Assembly (NCBI RefSeq): GCF_000211415.1
Contig: NZ_GL890775.1
Location: 685,561 to 748,591 of the forward strand
Length of the DNA stretch: 63,031 nt
Source of the DNA: Enterobacter mori LMG 25706
Lineage (GTDB): Bacteria; Pseudomonadota; Gammaproteobacteria; Enterobacterales; Enterobacteriaceae
Direction of reading: 5' to 3'
In this document: piece by piece, positions 24,680 through 34,450 of the stretch
Layout of the letters: each line of letters begins with the position of its first letter
How positions within the stretch are numbered: position 1 is the stretch's first letter
Notes under the pieces: model-generated
Told to the model about the DNA's origin: nothing
What the model saw: the letters and a program-made list of their open reading frames with translations, nothing else
The model's database searches: none
Translations under genes and position numbers: made by a program

Positions 24680-25537
24680 TTAATGATGGTCGTCGCCACG
24701 CAGGTAAATGACCCAGTATGTCAACCCAACTAACAGACCCCCACCGATAATGTTCCCGATAGTGACAGGGATCAGGTTATCAGTAATGAAGTTCATGATT
24801 GTCAGGTGAGAGAAACTTTCCGGATTTGAACCAACTGCGGTCCAGAACTCCGGGCTCGCAAAGTTGCGGATAACAATCCCCATTGGGATCATAAACATAT
24901 TCGCAATACTGTGCTCGAAGCCGCTCGCAACAAACATCGCAACCGGTAGAACCATAATCATGGCTTTGTCCATCAGGCTACGACCCGAGTAGCTCATCCA
25001 GACGGCCAGGCAGACCATCAGGTTTGCGAGGATGCCGAGAGCAACAGCTTCGATAAATGTATGGTGCATTTTGTGGTCAGCGGTTTGCAGGACGTTAAGC
25101 CCCCAGCCACCGTTGGCGGTCATGTACTCGCCAGAGAGCCACATCAACAGAACAAAGAGCAGACAGCCAATCAGGTTACCAACATAGACGTTTAGCCAGT
25201 TGCGTGCCAGTTGACCCCAGGCAATTCTTCCGCTGGCTTTCGCCACAACAATCCGCCCCGTAGAGGTGAAAAGGTCGGCGCCGCAGATGACGCAAAGAAT
25301 CAGACCCAGTGAGAAGCAAATGCCGCCAATCAGTTTGGCCATGCCGAAAGGCATCCCGGCAGTACCGGTGGTGGCAGTGATGTAGAAGACGAAAGCGATT
25401 GAGATGAACACACCAGCCGTGATCGCCAGATAGAACGTCTTCATCGGGTGTTTCGTTGCTTTATAGACACCCGCTTCTTCGGCAACTTTGGCCATTGCAG
25501 CTGGGAGTAAAAGATCAAAAGGGTTGTCAGCTTTCAC
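24680..25537 (-). CDS. focA: Formate channel FocA
   Basis: Pentameric inner-membrane channel that moves formate out of and back into the cell. The GTG start at 25537 reproduces the E. coli start and length (285). FNT-family helices and the HHTF motif near the pore are present. Residues 94-95 read Gly-Arg (GGG CGG, 25253-25258) in DLFTSTGRIVVAK, where E. coli has Val-Leu; a charged residue here, next to the constriction-forming Leu89-Phe90-Thr91, would be unusual. Expression is expected to be FNR- and ArcA-controlled, as the upstream site suggests. Confidence 0.95.
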   Translation of the reverse strand: MKADNPFDLLLPAAMAKVAEEAGVYKATKHPMKTFYLAITAGVFISIAFVFYITATTGTAGMPFGMAKLIGGICFSLGLILCVICGADLFTSTGRIVVAKASGRIAWGQLARNWLNVYVGNLIGCLLFVLLMWLSGEYMTANGGWGLNVLQTADHKMHHTFIEAVALGILANLMVCLAVWMSYSGRSLMDKAMIMVLPVAMFVASGFEHSIANMFMIPMGIVIRNFASPEFWTAVGSNPESFSHLTIMNFITDNLIPVTIGNIIGGGLLVGLTYWVIYLRGDDHH

Positions 25538-25942
25538 ACTAACTCTCTCTTTATTAAGTCGGCGACGAGATACTAACAAAGCATTATAGAAGAGAAATTG
25601 ATATAGATCATATCTCGCCTGGCTTATAGGCCCGCAATGTGTATGGATTTACAGCGAATACGGAGTAAGTATTTGATTATCCGTATAAAAATAAATTTTA
25701 AAAGTTATGAAAAGAGTTGAATTTTTTCGTTAGGCCTCCCGTAAAACAGTTAATTAAAATGGAGTATTTACCACAAAAAGTAACAGTCCAGCCCAGGTAA
25801 GTATTATTATATTTACCCGTAATTAACTTAATTATTACAATCAAACGTCATTACCGAAAAAATAAAAAAAGGGGCAATGAAATTGCCCCGTAATATAGCC
25901 CAGACGATTGGATACGCCTACATCTGGTAATGTTATGTGCGC
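25538..25942 (-). promoter_or_regulatory. focA-pflB control region
   Basis: This 405-base gap has no gene and is very AT-rich. An FNR-type site TTGATATAGATCAT (25598-25611; one mismatch to TTGAT-N4-ATCAA) lies 60 bases ahead of focA. Its centre is about 32 bases from the centre of TAGTAT (25570-25575, minus strand), the class II activation spacing. A perfect minus-strand TATAAT is also present at 25583-25588 but would overlap the FNR site's polymerase footprint. The AT-rich stretch 25680-25860 is a plausible IHF/ArcA region, as known for E. coli pfl. The far end is the ycaO terminator. Confidence 0.6.
25871..25889 (-). terminator. ycaO terminator
   Basis: GGGGCAA and TTGCCCC pair around a six-base loop; on the minus strand seven Ts and more T-rich sequence follow. 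It lies 54 bases beyond the ycaO stop. Confidence 0.9.
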
Positions 25943-27703
25943 TTATTTTGACCAGTAAGCGGCTTTTGCCTTCTGTAATTTTTCATACGCTTTCAGCAGC
26001 GACTGATGTGCCGGGAAGGCTTTCAGATCGCTATCAACAGCCTGCAGGCCATAGAACGGCTCTTCGCCGCTCAGCGCCGCGCTGGCTGCTTCGACGGCAT
26101 CTGCACCGTACATACGAACAAAGGCATTCAAGTACTGCAGAGGTTCACGGTCCTCTTCCTGAGCGAGCAGCAACAGCGTCTGAAGACAGCGGTAGTAGTT
26201 GGTGCGCTCGGCTGAGAAGACGGACTGGTTGAATTCCATGGTCCACTCGGTCCAGGCCAGGGCCTGATCCAGATCGCCACCCGCAAGCGCCAGCATCGCT
26301 TTCAGCTCACCAATACGCAGGGTGTACCAGCCATTGTCTTTACCGGTCGCCAGACCCAGCAGTTCACGCACGCGGGTGAAGTCATCGTGGCCTTCTTCGT
26401 CCAGTTGGGCGATCAGGTTCAGATAATCTTCTTTCTCCCACTCGCTGCCCGGCAGGGCCAGCAGCGTTTCGCGCAGGTGCGCGCCCATGCTGTTATTCGC
26501 CAGCCACAGATCTTCAGCCGGGTAGATGTCGGACATGCCAGGAACGATAATGCGGCACGCGTAGACGCCAAGGTGTTCGTAGTCGGCAATATAGACGTCC
26601 TGGTCTTCCGCTTTGAAGATTGCCATCAGCGTGGCGAACTCTTCTTCCGTGGTACCGGCAAAACTCCAGTCCACGAACGGATAGTCTGCATCCTGCTTAA
26701 ACATGTCCCAGGAGATCAAACCGCTGGAGTCGATAAAGTGGGTTTCGAGGTTGGTATGCTCGGCCACTTCTTCATCGTCAAAGGTTGGCGGGGTGAACAC
26801 GTCGAGATCTTTCAGGCTACGGCCCTGCAGCAGCTCGGTGACGGTACGCTCCAGTGCCACGCCGAAGTCCGGGTGCGCGCCGAAGGAGGCGAAGCAGGTG
26901 CCGTTGGTCGGGTTAAACAGTACGACGCAGATAACGGGATATTTGCCGCCCAGCGAGCCGTCATAGGCAAAGATTGGGAAACCTTCTGCTTCCAGCTTAG
27001 CGATGGATTCCACCACGCCCGGATAGCGCGCCAGCACGTCTGCCGGAATTTCTGGCAGGCTGATGGATTCGGCGATGATGCGGTTTTTAATGTGACGTTC
27101 GAAGACTTCAGACAGACCCTGCACGCGCGCTTCATTGCGGGTGTTACCAGCGGACATACCGTTAGATACATACAGGTTACCGACGATGTTCATCGGGATG
27201 TAAACGGTCTTTTCGTCTGACTGGCGGGTAAACGGCAGGGCGCAGATACCGCGATCCTCGTTACCGGACTGCAGATCGATCAGCATGCTGGCAGTCAGTT
27301 CGTTATCTGGATCGTAGAACGCACGCAGGCGCGCGTCGAGAATGCCTTCCGGCAGTTCGTCGTCTTCGGTCAGCGGGAACCATTTTTCGTTCGGATAGTG
27401 AACGAACGGGCCGTTAGCGATGGTTTCGCCCAACCAGAAGTCAGCGAAGAAATAGTTGGTGGACAGACGCTCAAAATACTCACCCAGCGCAGAGGCCAGT
27501 GCCGCTTTTTTTGTCGCGCCTTTACCGTTGGTAAAGCACAGGGCACAGTCTTTATCGCGAATATGCACGGACCAGACATGCGGCACCGGATTGAGCCAGG
27601 AGGCTTCTTCAATGTTAAAACCCAGGTCGGTCAGTTTCTGCTGGAAGCGAGCGATGGAATCTTCCAGAGCGGCGTCTTTGCCGGGGATAAACGTTTGAGT
27701 CAT
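25943..27703 (-). CDS. ycaO: YcaO-domain protein, RimO methylthiolation accessory factor
   Basis: Founding member of the YcaO family, ATP-using enzymes that activate peptide amide bonds. In E. coli it supports RimO-dependent beta-methylthiolation of ribosomal protein S12. The start at 27703 (MTQTFIPGKDAA) gives 586 residues as in E. coli; 82 upstream in-frame codons run through the divergent ycaP region and are rejected. The YcaO ATP-binding block (GKGATKKAALASALGEYFERL, split by family residues) is near 63-85 and ARVQGLSEVFERHIKNRI near 190. The C-terminal part is a TPR-like region. It lacks the C-terminal PxPxP seen in azoline-forming homologues and ends KAAYWSK. Confidence 0.95.
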   Translation of the reverse strand: MTQTFIPGKDAALEDSIARFQQKLTDLGFNIEEASWLNPVPHVWSVHIRDKDCALCFTNGKGATKKAALASALGEYFERLSTNYFFADFWLGETIANGPFVHYPNEKWFPLTEDDELPEGILDARLRAFYDPDNELTASMLIDLQSGNEDRGICALPFTRQSDEKTVYIPMNIVGNLYVSNGMSAGNTRNEARVQGLSEVFERHIKNRIIAESISLPEIPADVLARYPGVVESIAKLEAEGFPIFAYDGSLGGKYPVICVVLFNPTNGTCFASFGAHPDFGVALERTVTELLQGRSLKDLDVFTPPTFDDEEVAEHTNLETHFIDSSGLISWDMFKQDADYPFVDWSFAGTTEEEFATLMAIFKAEDQDVYIADYEHLGVYACRIIVPGMSDIYPAEDLWLANNSMGAHLRETLLALPGSEWEKEDYLNLIAQLDEEGHDDFTRVRELLGLATGKDNGWYTLRIGELKAMLALAGGDLDQALAWTEWTMEFNQSVFSAERTNYYRCLQTLLLLAQEEDREPLQYLNAFVRMYGADAVEAASAALSGEEPFYGLQAVDSDLKAFPAHQSLLKAYEKLQKAKAAYWSK

Positions 27704-27830
27704 GGCGTTCACTTTTATCGTACGTAAAGCGCGCAATGATACGGGTTTTGCGTGACGGGTGCTATCTTCGGCGAAAATAAAAGGCTGGGCTATGCTTAGT
27801 GGCAGTAACTGACTGTTAAGGCATAGAAAA

Positions 27831-28523
27831 ATGAAAGCATTTGATCTCCAACGGATGGCGTTTGATAAAGTTCCTCCTGAGTTTCTGGGCGAAGTGGCGC
27901 TGCGCAGCCTGTATACCTTCGTACTCGTCTTCCTGTTTCTTAAAATCACTGGCCGTCGCGGCGTGCGGCAGATGTCGCTCTTTGAAGTGTTGATTATCCT
28001 GACGCTGGGGTCAGCGGCGGGGGACGTCGCCTTTTATGACGATGTGCCGATGGTGCCGGCGTTTATCGTTTTTGTCTCACTGGCGCTACTTTACCGTCTT
28101 GTCATGTGGCTGATGTCGAAAAGCGAAAAGCTGGAAGATCTACTTGAAGGGAAGCCGGTCGTTATCGTCGAGGACGGACAGCTGGCCTGGGAAAACGTGC
28201 AAAGCGCCAATATGACGGAGTTTGAGTTCTTTATGGAGCTACGCCTGAACAGCGTTGAACAGCTCGGGCAGGTGCGGCTGGCGATCATGGAAACCAACGG
28301 GCAGATCAGCGTCTATTACTATTCTGACGACGAGGTGAAGCCGGGACTGTGTATCTTGCCGGATATGCTGATTGAGCGTTTCAGAACGGTACCTGAATCA
28401 GGTGAATATGCTTGCGTAAGATGTAGCCACGTTGTGGCGATGCAGCCGGGGGATCGTCAATTATGCCCCCGCTGTGCAAATCCGGAATGGACGAAGGTTA
28501 GCCGGGCCAAACGTATCACATGA
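27831..28523 (+). CDS. ycaP: DUF421 membrane protein YcaP
   Basis: Inner-membrane protein of unknown function, 230 residues as in E. coli. Two to three hydrophobic helices occupy about residues 20-95 (LYTFVLVFLFLKITGRRGVRQM is the family mark), followed by a cytoplasmic domain. The C terminus has two CxxC pairs (CVRCSHVV and CPRCANPEW), which look like a zinc ribbon. It is divergent from ycaO across 127 bases. Confidence 0.92.
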   Translation: MKAFDLQRMAFDKVPPEFLGEVALRSLYTFVLVFLFLKITGRRGVRQMSLFEVLIILTLGSAAGDVAFYDDVPMVPAFIVFVSLALLYRLVMWLMSKSEKLEDLLEGKPVVIVEDGQLAWENVQSANMTEFEFFMELRLNSVEQLGQVRLAIMETNGQISVYYYSDDEVKPGLCILPDMLIERFRTVPESGEYACVRCSHVVAMQPGDRQLCPRCANPEWTKVSRAKRIT

Positions 28524-28569
28524 CAGGCATTTTGTCGGTTTTGTCTTAGCGAGGCGGCAGATTGTTTTG

Positions 28570-28585
28570 TGTGACGCGGGGCACA
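28570..28585 (+). promoter_or_regulatory. CRP-type site upstream of serC
   Basis: TGTGACGCGGGGCACA fits TGTGA-N6-TCACA with one mismatch, 100 bases ahead of serC. In E. coli serC is repressed by CRP-cAMP and activated by Lrp, consistent with a site here. Confidence 0.55.
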
Positions 28586-28685
28586 TTTCATGGGTCATAA
28601 GTTTTAGACATTGCGGCGCGTGTCACTGAATGATAAAACCGATATCCACAGTTATAACTTATGGCTTTTAGCGTGGTGAGGGGAA

Positions 28686-29774
28686 ATGGCTCAAGTCTTT
28701 AATTTCAGTTCAGGTCCGGCAATGTTACCGGCAGACGTGCTTAAACAGGCTCAACAGGAGCTGTGTGACTGGAACGGTCTGGGTACGTCGGTGATGGAAG
28801 TTAGCCACCGTGGTAAAGAGTTTATTCAGGTGGCGGAAGAGGCAGAAAAGGATTTTCGCGATCTGCTGAACATTCCCTCGAACTACAAAGTATTGTTCTG
28901 CCACGGCGGTGGGCGCGGTCAGTTTGCCGGTATCCCGCTCAACCTGCTGGGAGACAAAACTACCGCTGATTATGTGGACGCGGGCTACTGGGCGGCCAGC
29001 GCTGTCAAAGAAGCGCATAAGTACTGCACACCGAATGTTATCGACGCCAAAGTGACCGTTGACGGCCTGCGCGGCGTTAAGCCGATGAGCGAGTGGCAAG
29101 TTTCTGATAACGCAGCCTATCTCCACTATTGTCCGAATGAAACCATTGACGGTATCGCCATCCATGAAGAGCCAAACTTTGGTGAAAACGTGGTTGTTAC
29201 CGCGGACTTCTCTTCGACCATTCTTTCCACGCCGCTGGACGTTAGCCGTTACGGTGTGATCTACGCTGGCGCACAGAAAAATATCGGCCCTGCGGGGCTG
29301 ACTATTGTGATTGTGCGTGAAGACCTGCTGGGCAAAGCACACAAATCCTGCCCGTCGATTCTCGATTACACCGTGTTGAACGATAACGATTCTATGTTCA
29401 ACACGCCACCAACGTTTGCCTGGTACCTTTCCGGCCTGGTCTTCAAATGGCTGAAGCAAAACGGCGGTGTGGCGCAGATGGATAAGGTTAACCAGCAGAA
29501 GGCTGAACTGCTGTACGGCGTGATCGACAAGAGCGATTTCTACCGTAACGATGTGGCCATCGCTAACCGTTCCCGCATGAACGTGCCGTTCCAGCTGGCC
29601 GACAGCAACCTGGATAAAGCCTTCCTGGATGAGTCCTTCGCTGCGGGTCTGCACGCGCTGAAAGGCCACCGTGTGGTGGGCGGCATGCGTGCCTCCATCT
29701 ATAACGCTATGCCGCTTGAAGGCGTCAAAGCGCTGACCGATTTCATGATCGACTTCGAACGTCGTCACGGTTAA
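28686..29774 (+). CDS. serC: Phosphoserine / phosphohydroxythreonine aminotransferase
   Basis: PLP enzyme making phosphoserine (serine pathway) and 4-phosphohydroxythreonine (pyridoxal phosphate pathway). Length 362 as in E. coli. The PLP lysine is in [12 protein letters not shown] at about residue 198. The phosphate-binding [10 protein letters not shown] near residue 76 is intact. It precedes aroA in the classic mixed-function operon, though a terminator hairpin lies between them. Confidence 0.97.
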   Translation: MAQVFNFSSGPAMLPADVLKQAQQELCDWNGLGTSVMEVSHRGKEFIQVAEEAEKDFRDLLNIPSNYKVLFCHGGGRGQFAGIPLNLLGDKTTADYVDAGYWAASAVKEAHKYCTPNVIDAKVTVDGLRGVKPMSEWQVSDNAAYLHYCPNETIDGIAIHEEPNFGENVVVTADFSSTILSTPLDVSRYGVIYAGAQKNIGPAGLTIVIVREDLLGKAHKSCPSILDYTVLNDNDSMFNTPPTFAWYLSGLVFKWLKQNGGVAQMDKVNQQKAELLYGVIDKSDFYRNDVAIANRSRMNVPFQLADSNLDKAFLDESFAAGLHALKGHRVVGGMRASIYNAMPLEGVKALTDFMIDFERRHG

Positions 29775-29789
29775 TTTGCTGTTATTCAC

Positions 29790-29820
29790 CCCCGCAGCAT
29801 TCCTGCGGGGTTTTTATTAT
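29790..29820 (+). terminator. Intra-operon terminator between serC and aroA
   Basis: CCCCGCAG (29790-29797) pairs perfectly with CTGCGGGG (29803-29810) and TTTTTATTAT follows. It lies 15 bases past serC and 24 bases before aroA, so it should reduce aroA expression relative to serC. Confidence 0.85.
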
Positions 29821-29843
29821 GTTGAGTTGAGAGTTTAGTTTTC

Positions 29844-31127
29844 ATGGAATCCCTGACGTTACAACCTATCGCGCGGGTAGATGGCACCATCAATCTGCCT
29901 GGTTCAAAAAGTGTCTCGAACCGCGCTCTGCTGCTGGCAGCTCTGGCAAACGGCACCACCGTCCTCACAAACCTGCTGGACAGCGATGACGTGCGCCATA
30001 TGCTCAATGCACTGAAAGCGTTGGGCGTTCATTACACTCTCTCTGACGATCGTACCCGTTGTGAAGTCACCGGCAACGGCGGCGCATTACGTTCCGCTGA
30101 AGAGCTTGAGCTGTTTTTGGGTAACGCGGGTACCGCGATGCGTCCGCTGGCGGCAGCCCTGTGTCTGGGCAGCAACAATATTGTGCTGACCGGCGAACCG
30201 CGTATGAAAGAGCGTCCGATTGGCCATCTGGTCGATGCCTTACGCCAGGGCGGCGCGCAGATTGACTATCTGGAGCAGGAAAACTATCCACCACTGCGTC
30301 TGCGCGGTGGTTTTACCGGCGGTAACGTTGAGGTGGACGGCAGCGTTTCCAGCCAGTTCCTGACGGCACTGCTGATGACCGCGCCGCTGGCACCACAGGA
30401 TACGGTGATCGCGATTAAAGGCGATCTGGTTTCTAAACCGTACATTGATATCACGCTGCACCTGATGAAAACCTTCGGTGTTGAGGTGGAAAACCAGTCT
30501 TATCAGCGCTTCGTGGTGCGCGGGGCACAGCAGTACCAGTCTCCGGGCAACTACCTGGTTGAAGGGGATGCGTCATCCGCGTCCTACTTCCTGGCCGCGG
30601 GTGCGATTAAAGGCGGCACGGTAAAAGTGACCGGTATTGGCCGTAACAGCGTGCAGGGCGATATCCGTTTTGCGGACGTGCTGGAAAAAATGGGCGCGGT
30701 TGTTACCTGGGGCGATGACTTTATCTCCTGTACCCACGGCGAGCTGAATGCCATCGACATGGACATGAACCATATCCCGGATGCGGCGATGACCATCGCC
30801 ACGGCGGCGCTGTTTGCCAAAGGCACTACCACGCTGCGTAATATCTACAACTGGCGCGTAAAAGAGACTGACCGCCTGTTCGCGATGGCGACCGAGCTGC
30901 GTAAGGTCGGCGCAGAGGTGGAAGAGGGCGAAGACTACATTCGCGTGACCCCGCCGGCAAAACTGCAGTTTGCGGAAATCGGCACCTATAACGATCACCG
31001 TATGGCGATGTGCTTCTCGCTGGTGGCGTTGTCAGACACGCCTGTGACCATTCTTGACCCGAAATGTACGGCGAAAACGTTCCCGGACTACTTCGAGCAG
31101 CTGGCGCGCATTAGTACGCTGGCCTGA
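29844..31127 (+). CDS. aroA: 3-phosphoshikimate 1-carboxyvinyltransferase (EPSP synthase)
   Basis: Sixth step of the shikimate pathway, joining shikimate-3-phosphate and PEP; the target of glyphosate. Length 427 as in E. coli. The substrate-binding [16 protein letters not shown] lies near residues 19-34, and the [16 protein letters not shown] block around residues 94-109 keeps the Gly96 and Pro101 of the glyphosate-sensitive class I enzyme. YNDHRMAM near 383-390 is also intact. Confidence 0.98.
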   Translation: MESLTLQPIARVDGTINLPGSKSVSNRALLLAALANGTTVLTNLLDSDDVRHMLNALKALGVHYTLSDDRTRCEVTGNGGALRSAEELELFLGNAGTAMRPLAAALCLGSNNIVLTGEPRMKERPIGHLVDALRQGGAQIDYLEQENYPPLRLRGGFTGGNVEVDGSVSSQFLTALLMTAPLAPQDTVIAIKGDLVSKPYIDITLHLMKTFGVEVENQSYQRFVVRGAQQYQSPGNYLVEGDASSASYFLAAGAIKGGTVKVTGIGRNSVQGDIRFADVLEKMGAVVTWGDDFISCTHGELNAIDMDMNHIPDAAMTIATAALFAKGTTTLRNIYNWRVKETDRLFAMATELRKVGAEVEEGEDYIRVTPPAKLQFAEIGTYNDHRMAMCFSLVALSDTPVTILDPKCTAKTFPDYFEQLARISTLA

Positions 31128-31312
31128 TACCCTCATGCCGCATCATCCGATGCGACATTTCCTTACGCTTCCTGACGAACACTCCCGCTCATTTCTTCTA
31201 CACTCTGCTTCTATCATTCTGTAATTTGCACGCAAAGGTAACAGTTGCGCACGTTGGCGCGTATAATGCGCGGCGTTCATGTAAACGGTATGCCTTATTT
31301 AAGGAGAAAAAG

Positions 31313-31996
31313 ATGACGGCACTTGCCCCGGTAATCACCATTGATGGGCCTAGTGGCGCAGGGAAAGGTACTCTGTGCAAAGCGATGGCAGAAGCATTGC
31401 AATGGCATCTTTTAGATTCGGGAGCAATCTATCGCGTGCTGGCTCTGGCTGCGCTGCATCACCATGTGGATGTCGCCTCTGAAGAAGCGCTGGTACCGCT
31501 GGCTGCGCATCTGGATGTGCGTTTTGTTTCGACTGATGGCAACCTTGAAGTGATCCTGGAAGGAGAGGACGTCAGCGGGGAAATTCGTACTCAGGAAGTC
31601 GCTAACGCGGCCTCCCAGGTCGCAGCCTTCCCGCGCGTTCGCGAAGCCTTGCTGCGCCGCCAGCGTGGTTTCCGTGAAGCCCCTGGTCTGATCGCTGACG
31701 GACGTGATATGGGAACGGTGGTATTCCCTGATGCGCCAGTGAAAATTTTCCTCGACGCCTCTTCGGAAGAACGTGCGCAACGCCGCATGCTTCAGTTGCA
31801 GGAAAAGGGGTTTAGTGTTAACTTTGATCGCCTTTTATCCGAGATAAAAGAGCGCGATGACCGCGATCGTAACCGCGCCGTCGCCCCACTTGTTCCTGCA
31901 GAAGATGCATTAGTGCTGGATTCAACCAGTTTAACTATTGAGCAAGTGATTGAAAAAGCGCTACAATATGCGCGCCAGAAACTGGCACTCGCGTAA
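31313..31996 (+). CDS. cmk: Cytidylate kinase
   Basis: Phosphorylates CMP and dCMP with ATP. The start at 31313 ([12 protein letters not shown]) follows AAGGAGA and gives 227 residues as in E. coli. The P-loop GPSGAGKGT is at residues 12-20; the NMP-binding insert typical of bacterial CMP kinases follows. A TATAAT at 31262-31267 could belong to its promoter, though the -35 is poor. Together with rpsA it forms the usual cmk-rpsA unit. Confidence 0.97.
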   Translation: MTALAPVITIDGPSGAGKGTLCKAMAEALQWHLLDSGAIYRVLALAALHHHVDVASEEALVPLAAHLDVRFVSTDGNLEVILEGEDVSGEIRTQEVANAASQVAAFPRVREALLRRQRGFREAPGLIADGRDMGTVVFPDAPVKIFLDASSEERAQRRMLQLQEKGFSVNFDRLLSEIKERDDRDRNRAVAPLVPAEDALVLDSTSLTIEQVIEKALQYARQKLALA

Positions 31997-32105
31997 TCGC
32001 GACCGATTTAGTAGTACCCCGCTGCAATGGATTGACGGCGGGTATGTGAAACAACCCCATCCGGCATGGAGCCAGGTGGACGTTATCTTAACCTGAAGAT
32101 TAAAC

Positions 32106-33779
32106 ATGACTGAATCTTTTGCTCAACTATTTGAAGAATCCTTAAAAACAATCGAAACCCGTCCGGGTTCCATCGTTCGTGGTGTTGTTGTTGCTATCGA
32201 CAAAGACGTAGTACTGGTTGACGCCGGTCTGAAATCTGAGTCCGCCATTCCGGCAGAGCAGTTCAAAAACGCCCAGGGCGAGCTGGAAATCCAGGTTGGT
32301 GACGAAGTTGACGTTGCTCTGGATGCAGTGGAAGACGGCTTCGGTGAAACCCTGCTGTCCCGTGAGAAAGCTAAGCGTCACGAAGCTTGGATCACGCTGG
32401 AAAAAGCTTACGAAGAAGCTGAAACTGTGGTCGGTGTTATCAACGGCAAAGTTAAAGGCGGCTTCACTGTTGAGCTGAATGGTATTCGTGCGTTCCTGCC
32501 AGGTTCACTGGTAGACGTTCGTCCAGTCCGTGACACCCTGCACCTCGAAGGCAAAGAGCTTGAGTTCAAAGTAATCAAGCTGGACCAGAAGCGTAACAAC
32601 GTTGTTGTATCCCGTCGTGCCGTTATCGAATCCGAAAACAGCGCAGAACGCGATCAGCTGCTGGAAAACCTGCAGGAAGGCATGGAAGTCAAAGGTATCG
32701 TTAAGAACCTCACTGACTACGGCGCATTCGTTGACCTGGGCGGCGTTGATGGTCTGCTGCACATCACCGACATGGCGTGGAAACGCGTTAAGCACCCAAG
32801 CGAAATCGTGAACGTTGGCGACGAAATCACTGTTAAAGTGCTGAAGTTTGACCGCGAACGTACTCGTGTATCCCTCGGCCTGAAACAGCTGGGCGAAGAT
32901 CCATGGGTAGCTATCGCTAAGCGTTACCCAGAAGGTACTAAACTGACTGGTCGCGTTACCAACCTGACTGACTACGGCTGCTTCGTTGAAATCGAAGAAG
33001 GCGTTGAAGGCCTGGTGCACGTTTCCGAAATGGACTGGACCAACAAAAACATCCACCCATCCAAAGTTGTTAACGTTGGTGATGTAGTGGAAGTGATGGT
33101 TCTGGATATCGACGAAGAACGTCGTCGTATCTCCCTGGGCCTGAAACAGTGCAAAAACAACCCATGGCAGCAGTTCGCGGAAACCCACAACAAGGGCGAC
33201 CGTGTTGAAGGTAAAATCAAGTCTATCACTGACTTCGGTATCTTCATCGGCCTGGACGGCGGCATCGATGGCCTGGTTCACCTGTCTGACATCTCCTGGA
33301 ACGTTGCAGGCGAAGAAGCAGTACGTGAATACAAAAAAGGCGACGAAATCGCTGCAGTTGTTCTGCAGGTTGACGCAGAGCGTGAGCGTATCTCCCTGGG
33401 CGTTAAACAGCTCGCAGAAGATCCGTTCAACAACTGGGTTGCACTGAACAAGAAAGGCGCAATCGTAAACGGTAAAGTGACTGCAGTTGACGCTAAAGGC
33501 GCAACCGTAGAACTGGCTGACGGCGTTGAAGGTTACCTGCGCGCTTCCGAAGCTTCACGTGACCGCGTTGAAGATGCCACTCTGGTTCTGAGCGTTGGCG
33601 ACGACGTTGAAGCTAAGTTCACCGGTGTTGACCGTAAGAACCGCGCAATCAGCCTGTCTGTTCGTGCTAAAGACGAAGCTGATGAGAAAGATGCAATCGC
33701 AACTGTTAACAAACAGGAAGATGCAAACTTCTCTAACAACGCAATGGCTGAAGCTTTCAAAGCAGCTAAAGGCGAGTAA
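32106..33779 (+). CDS. rpsA: 30S ribosomal protein S1
   Basis: RNA-binding ribosomal protein that helps mRNA dock and unfold at the 30S platform. Length 557 as in E. coli, made of six S1/OB repeats; repeats 3-6 show the motif [17 protein letters not shown] and variants. Codons are strongly biased (e.g. CTG, CGT, GAA, AAA), fitting high expression. The 109-base leader from cmk matches the region E. coli uses for S1 autoregulation. Confidence 0.98.
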   Translation: MTESFAQLFEESLKTIETRPGSIVRGVVVAIDKDVVLVDAGLKSESAIPAEQFKNAQGELEIQVGDEVDVALDAVEDGFGETLLSREKAKRHEAWITLEKAYEEAETVVGVINGKVKGGFTVELNGIRAFLPGSLVDVRPVRDTLHLEGKELEFKVIKLDQKRNNVVVSRRAVIESENSAERDQLLENLQEGMEVKGIVKNLTDYGAFVDLGGVDGLLHITDMAWKRVKHPSEIVNVGDEITVKVLKFDRERTRVSLGLKQLGEDPWVAIAKRYPEGTKLTGRVTNLTDYGCFVEIEEGVEGLVHVSEMDWTNKNIHPSKVVNVGDVVEVMVLDIDEERRRISLGLKQCKNNPWQQFAETHNKGDRVEGKIKSITDFGIFIGLDGGIDGLVHLSDISWNVAGEEAVREYKKGDEIAAVVLQVDAERERISLGVKQLAEDPFNNWVALNKKGAIVNGKVTAVDAKGATVELADGVEGYLRASEASRDRVEDATLVLSVGDDVEAKFTGVDRKNRAISLSVRAKDEADEKDAIATVNKQEDANFSNNAMAEAFKAAKGE

Positions 33780-33842
33780 TATCAAGTTCTCACCATCATT
33801 TGAGCTGTAACGTATTTACAGCGAGAAGGATGAGGAGCAGAC

Positions 33843-33871
33843 TTGACAGATTGCAGGATTCGTCCTGTAAT
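33843..33871 (+). promoter_or_regulatory. ihfB promoter
   Basis: A perfect -35 TTGACA (33843-33848), 17-base spacer and TGTAAT (33866-33871, 5/6) predict a start near 33878, about 72 bases before ihfB. This start would coincide with the first arm of the hairpin at 33880-33901. Confidence 0.75.
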
Positions 33872-33879
33872 CAATAACA

Positions 33880-33905
33880 AAGGGCGGCTACGGCCGCCCT
33901 TGTTT
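33880..33905 (+). terminator. rpsA terminator hairpin
   Basis: AAGGGCGGC (33880-33888) pairs with GCCGCCCTT (33893-33901) around TACG, followed by GTTTAAT. It ends rpsA transcription about 100 bases past the stop, and would form the 5' end of transcripts from the ihfB promoter. Confidence 0.75.
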
Positions 33906-33949
33906 AATGAGCTGTCCAGCTAATTGGCTTGAAACGAACCGGAGGAATC

Positions 33950-34237
33950 ATGACCAAGTCAGAATTGATTGAAAGACTTGCCAGTCAGCAACCGCACATC
34001 CCTGCAAAGGCTGTGGAAGATGCTGTTAAAGAGATGCTGGAGCATATGGCCACCACTCTTGCCCAGGGCGAGCGCATTGAAATCCGCGGTTTCGGTAGTT
34101 TTTCTCTGCACTATCGTGCTCCACGTACCGGGCGTAACCCGAAGACTGGCGATAAAGTTGAGCTGGAAGGCAAGTACGTTCCGCACTTTAAGCCGGGTAA
34201 AGAACTGCGCGATCGCGCCAATATTTACGGCAACTGA
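33950..34237 (+). CDS. ihfB: Integration host factor subunit beta
   Basis: Forms the IHF heterodimer with IhfA, a sequence-specific DNA-bending nucleoid protein. The start at 33950 ([11 protein letters not shown]) follows GGAGG and gives 95 residues; E. coli has 94, the extra one being the final Asn. The DNA-intercalating arm [10 protein letters not shown] is intact. It follows rpsA as in E. coli. Confidence 0.98.
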   Translation: MTKSELIERLASQQPHIPAKAVEDAVKEMLEHMATTLAQGERIEIRGFGSFSLHYRAPRTGRNPKTGDKVELEGKYVPHFKPGKELRDRANIYGN

Positions 34238-34271
34238 GTTTTAGCCATAATGGCTAAACTGGGTTTAAAAG

Positions 34272-34297
34272 AAAGCACCTGCGGGTGCTTTTTTTGT
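34272..34297 (+). terminator. ihfB terminator
   Basis: AAAGCACC pairs with GGTGCTTT and is followed by a run of Ts. Confidence 0.9.
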
Positions 34298-34450
34298 GCC
34301 TCTCGTCTGCATTTCTGAATGCGTCACGCATTTCCATGCTGGCTTTTCTGCAAACCGCTAAAAACGTTGCAGCGCCCGCCGTAACGCCCCTTTTTCCTGT
34401 CTGACGACACGCTATTCTCACGGCATACTGCCCGAAACCGGGAGGTATAA

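Noticed and set aside
31140..31153. GCATC/GATGC hairpin after aroA as a terminator or REP element
   Set aside because: Only five base pairs, no T run, and it does not match the REP consensus.
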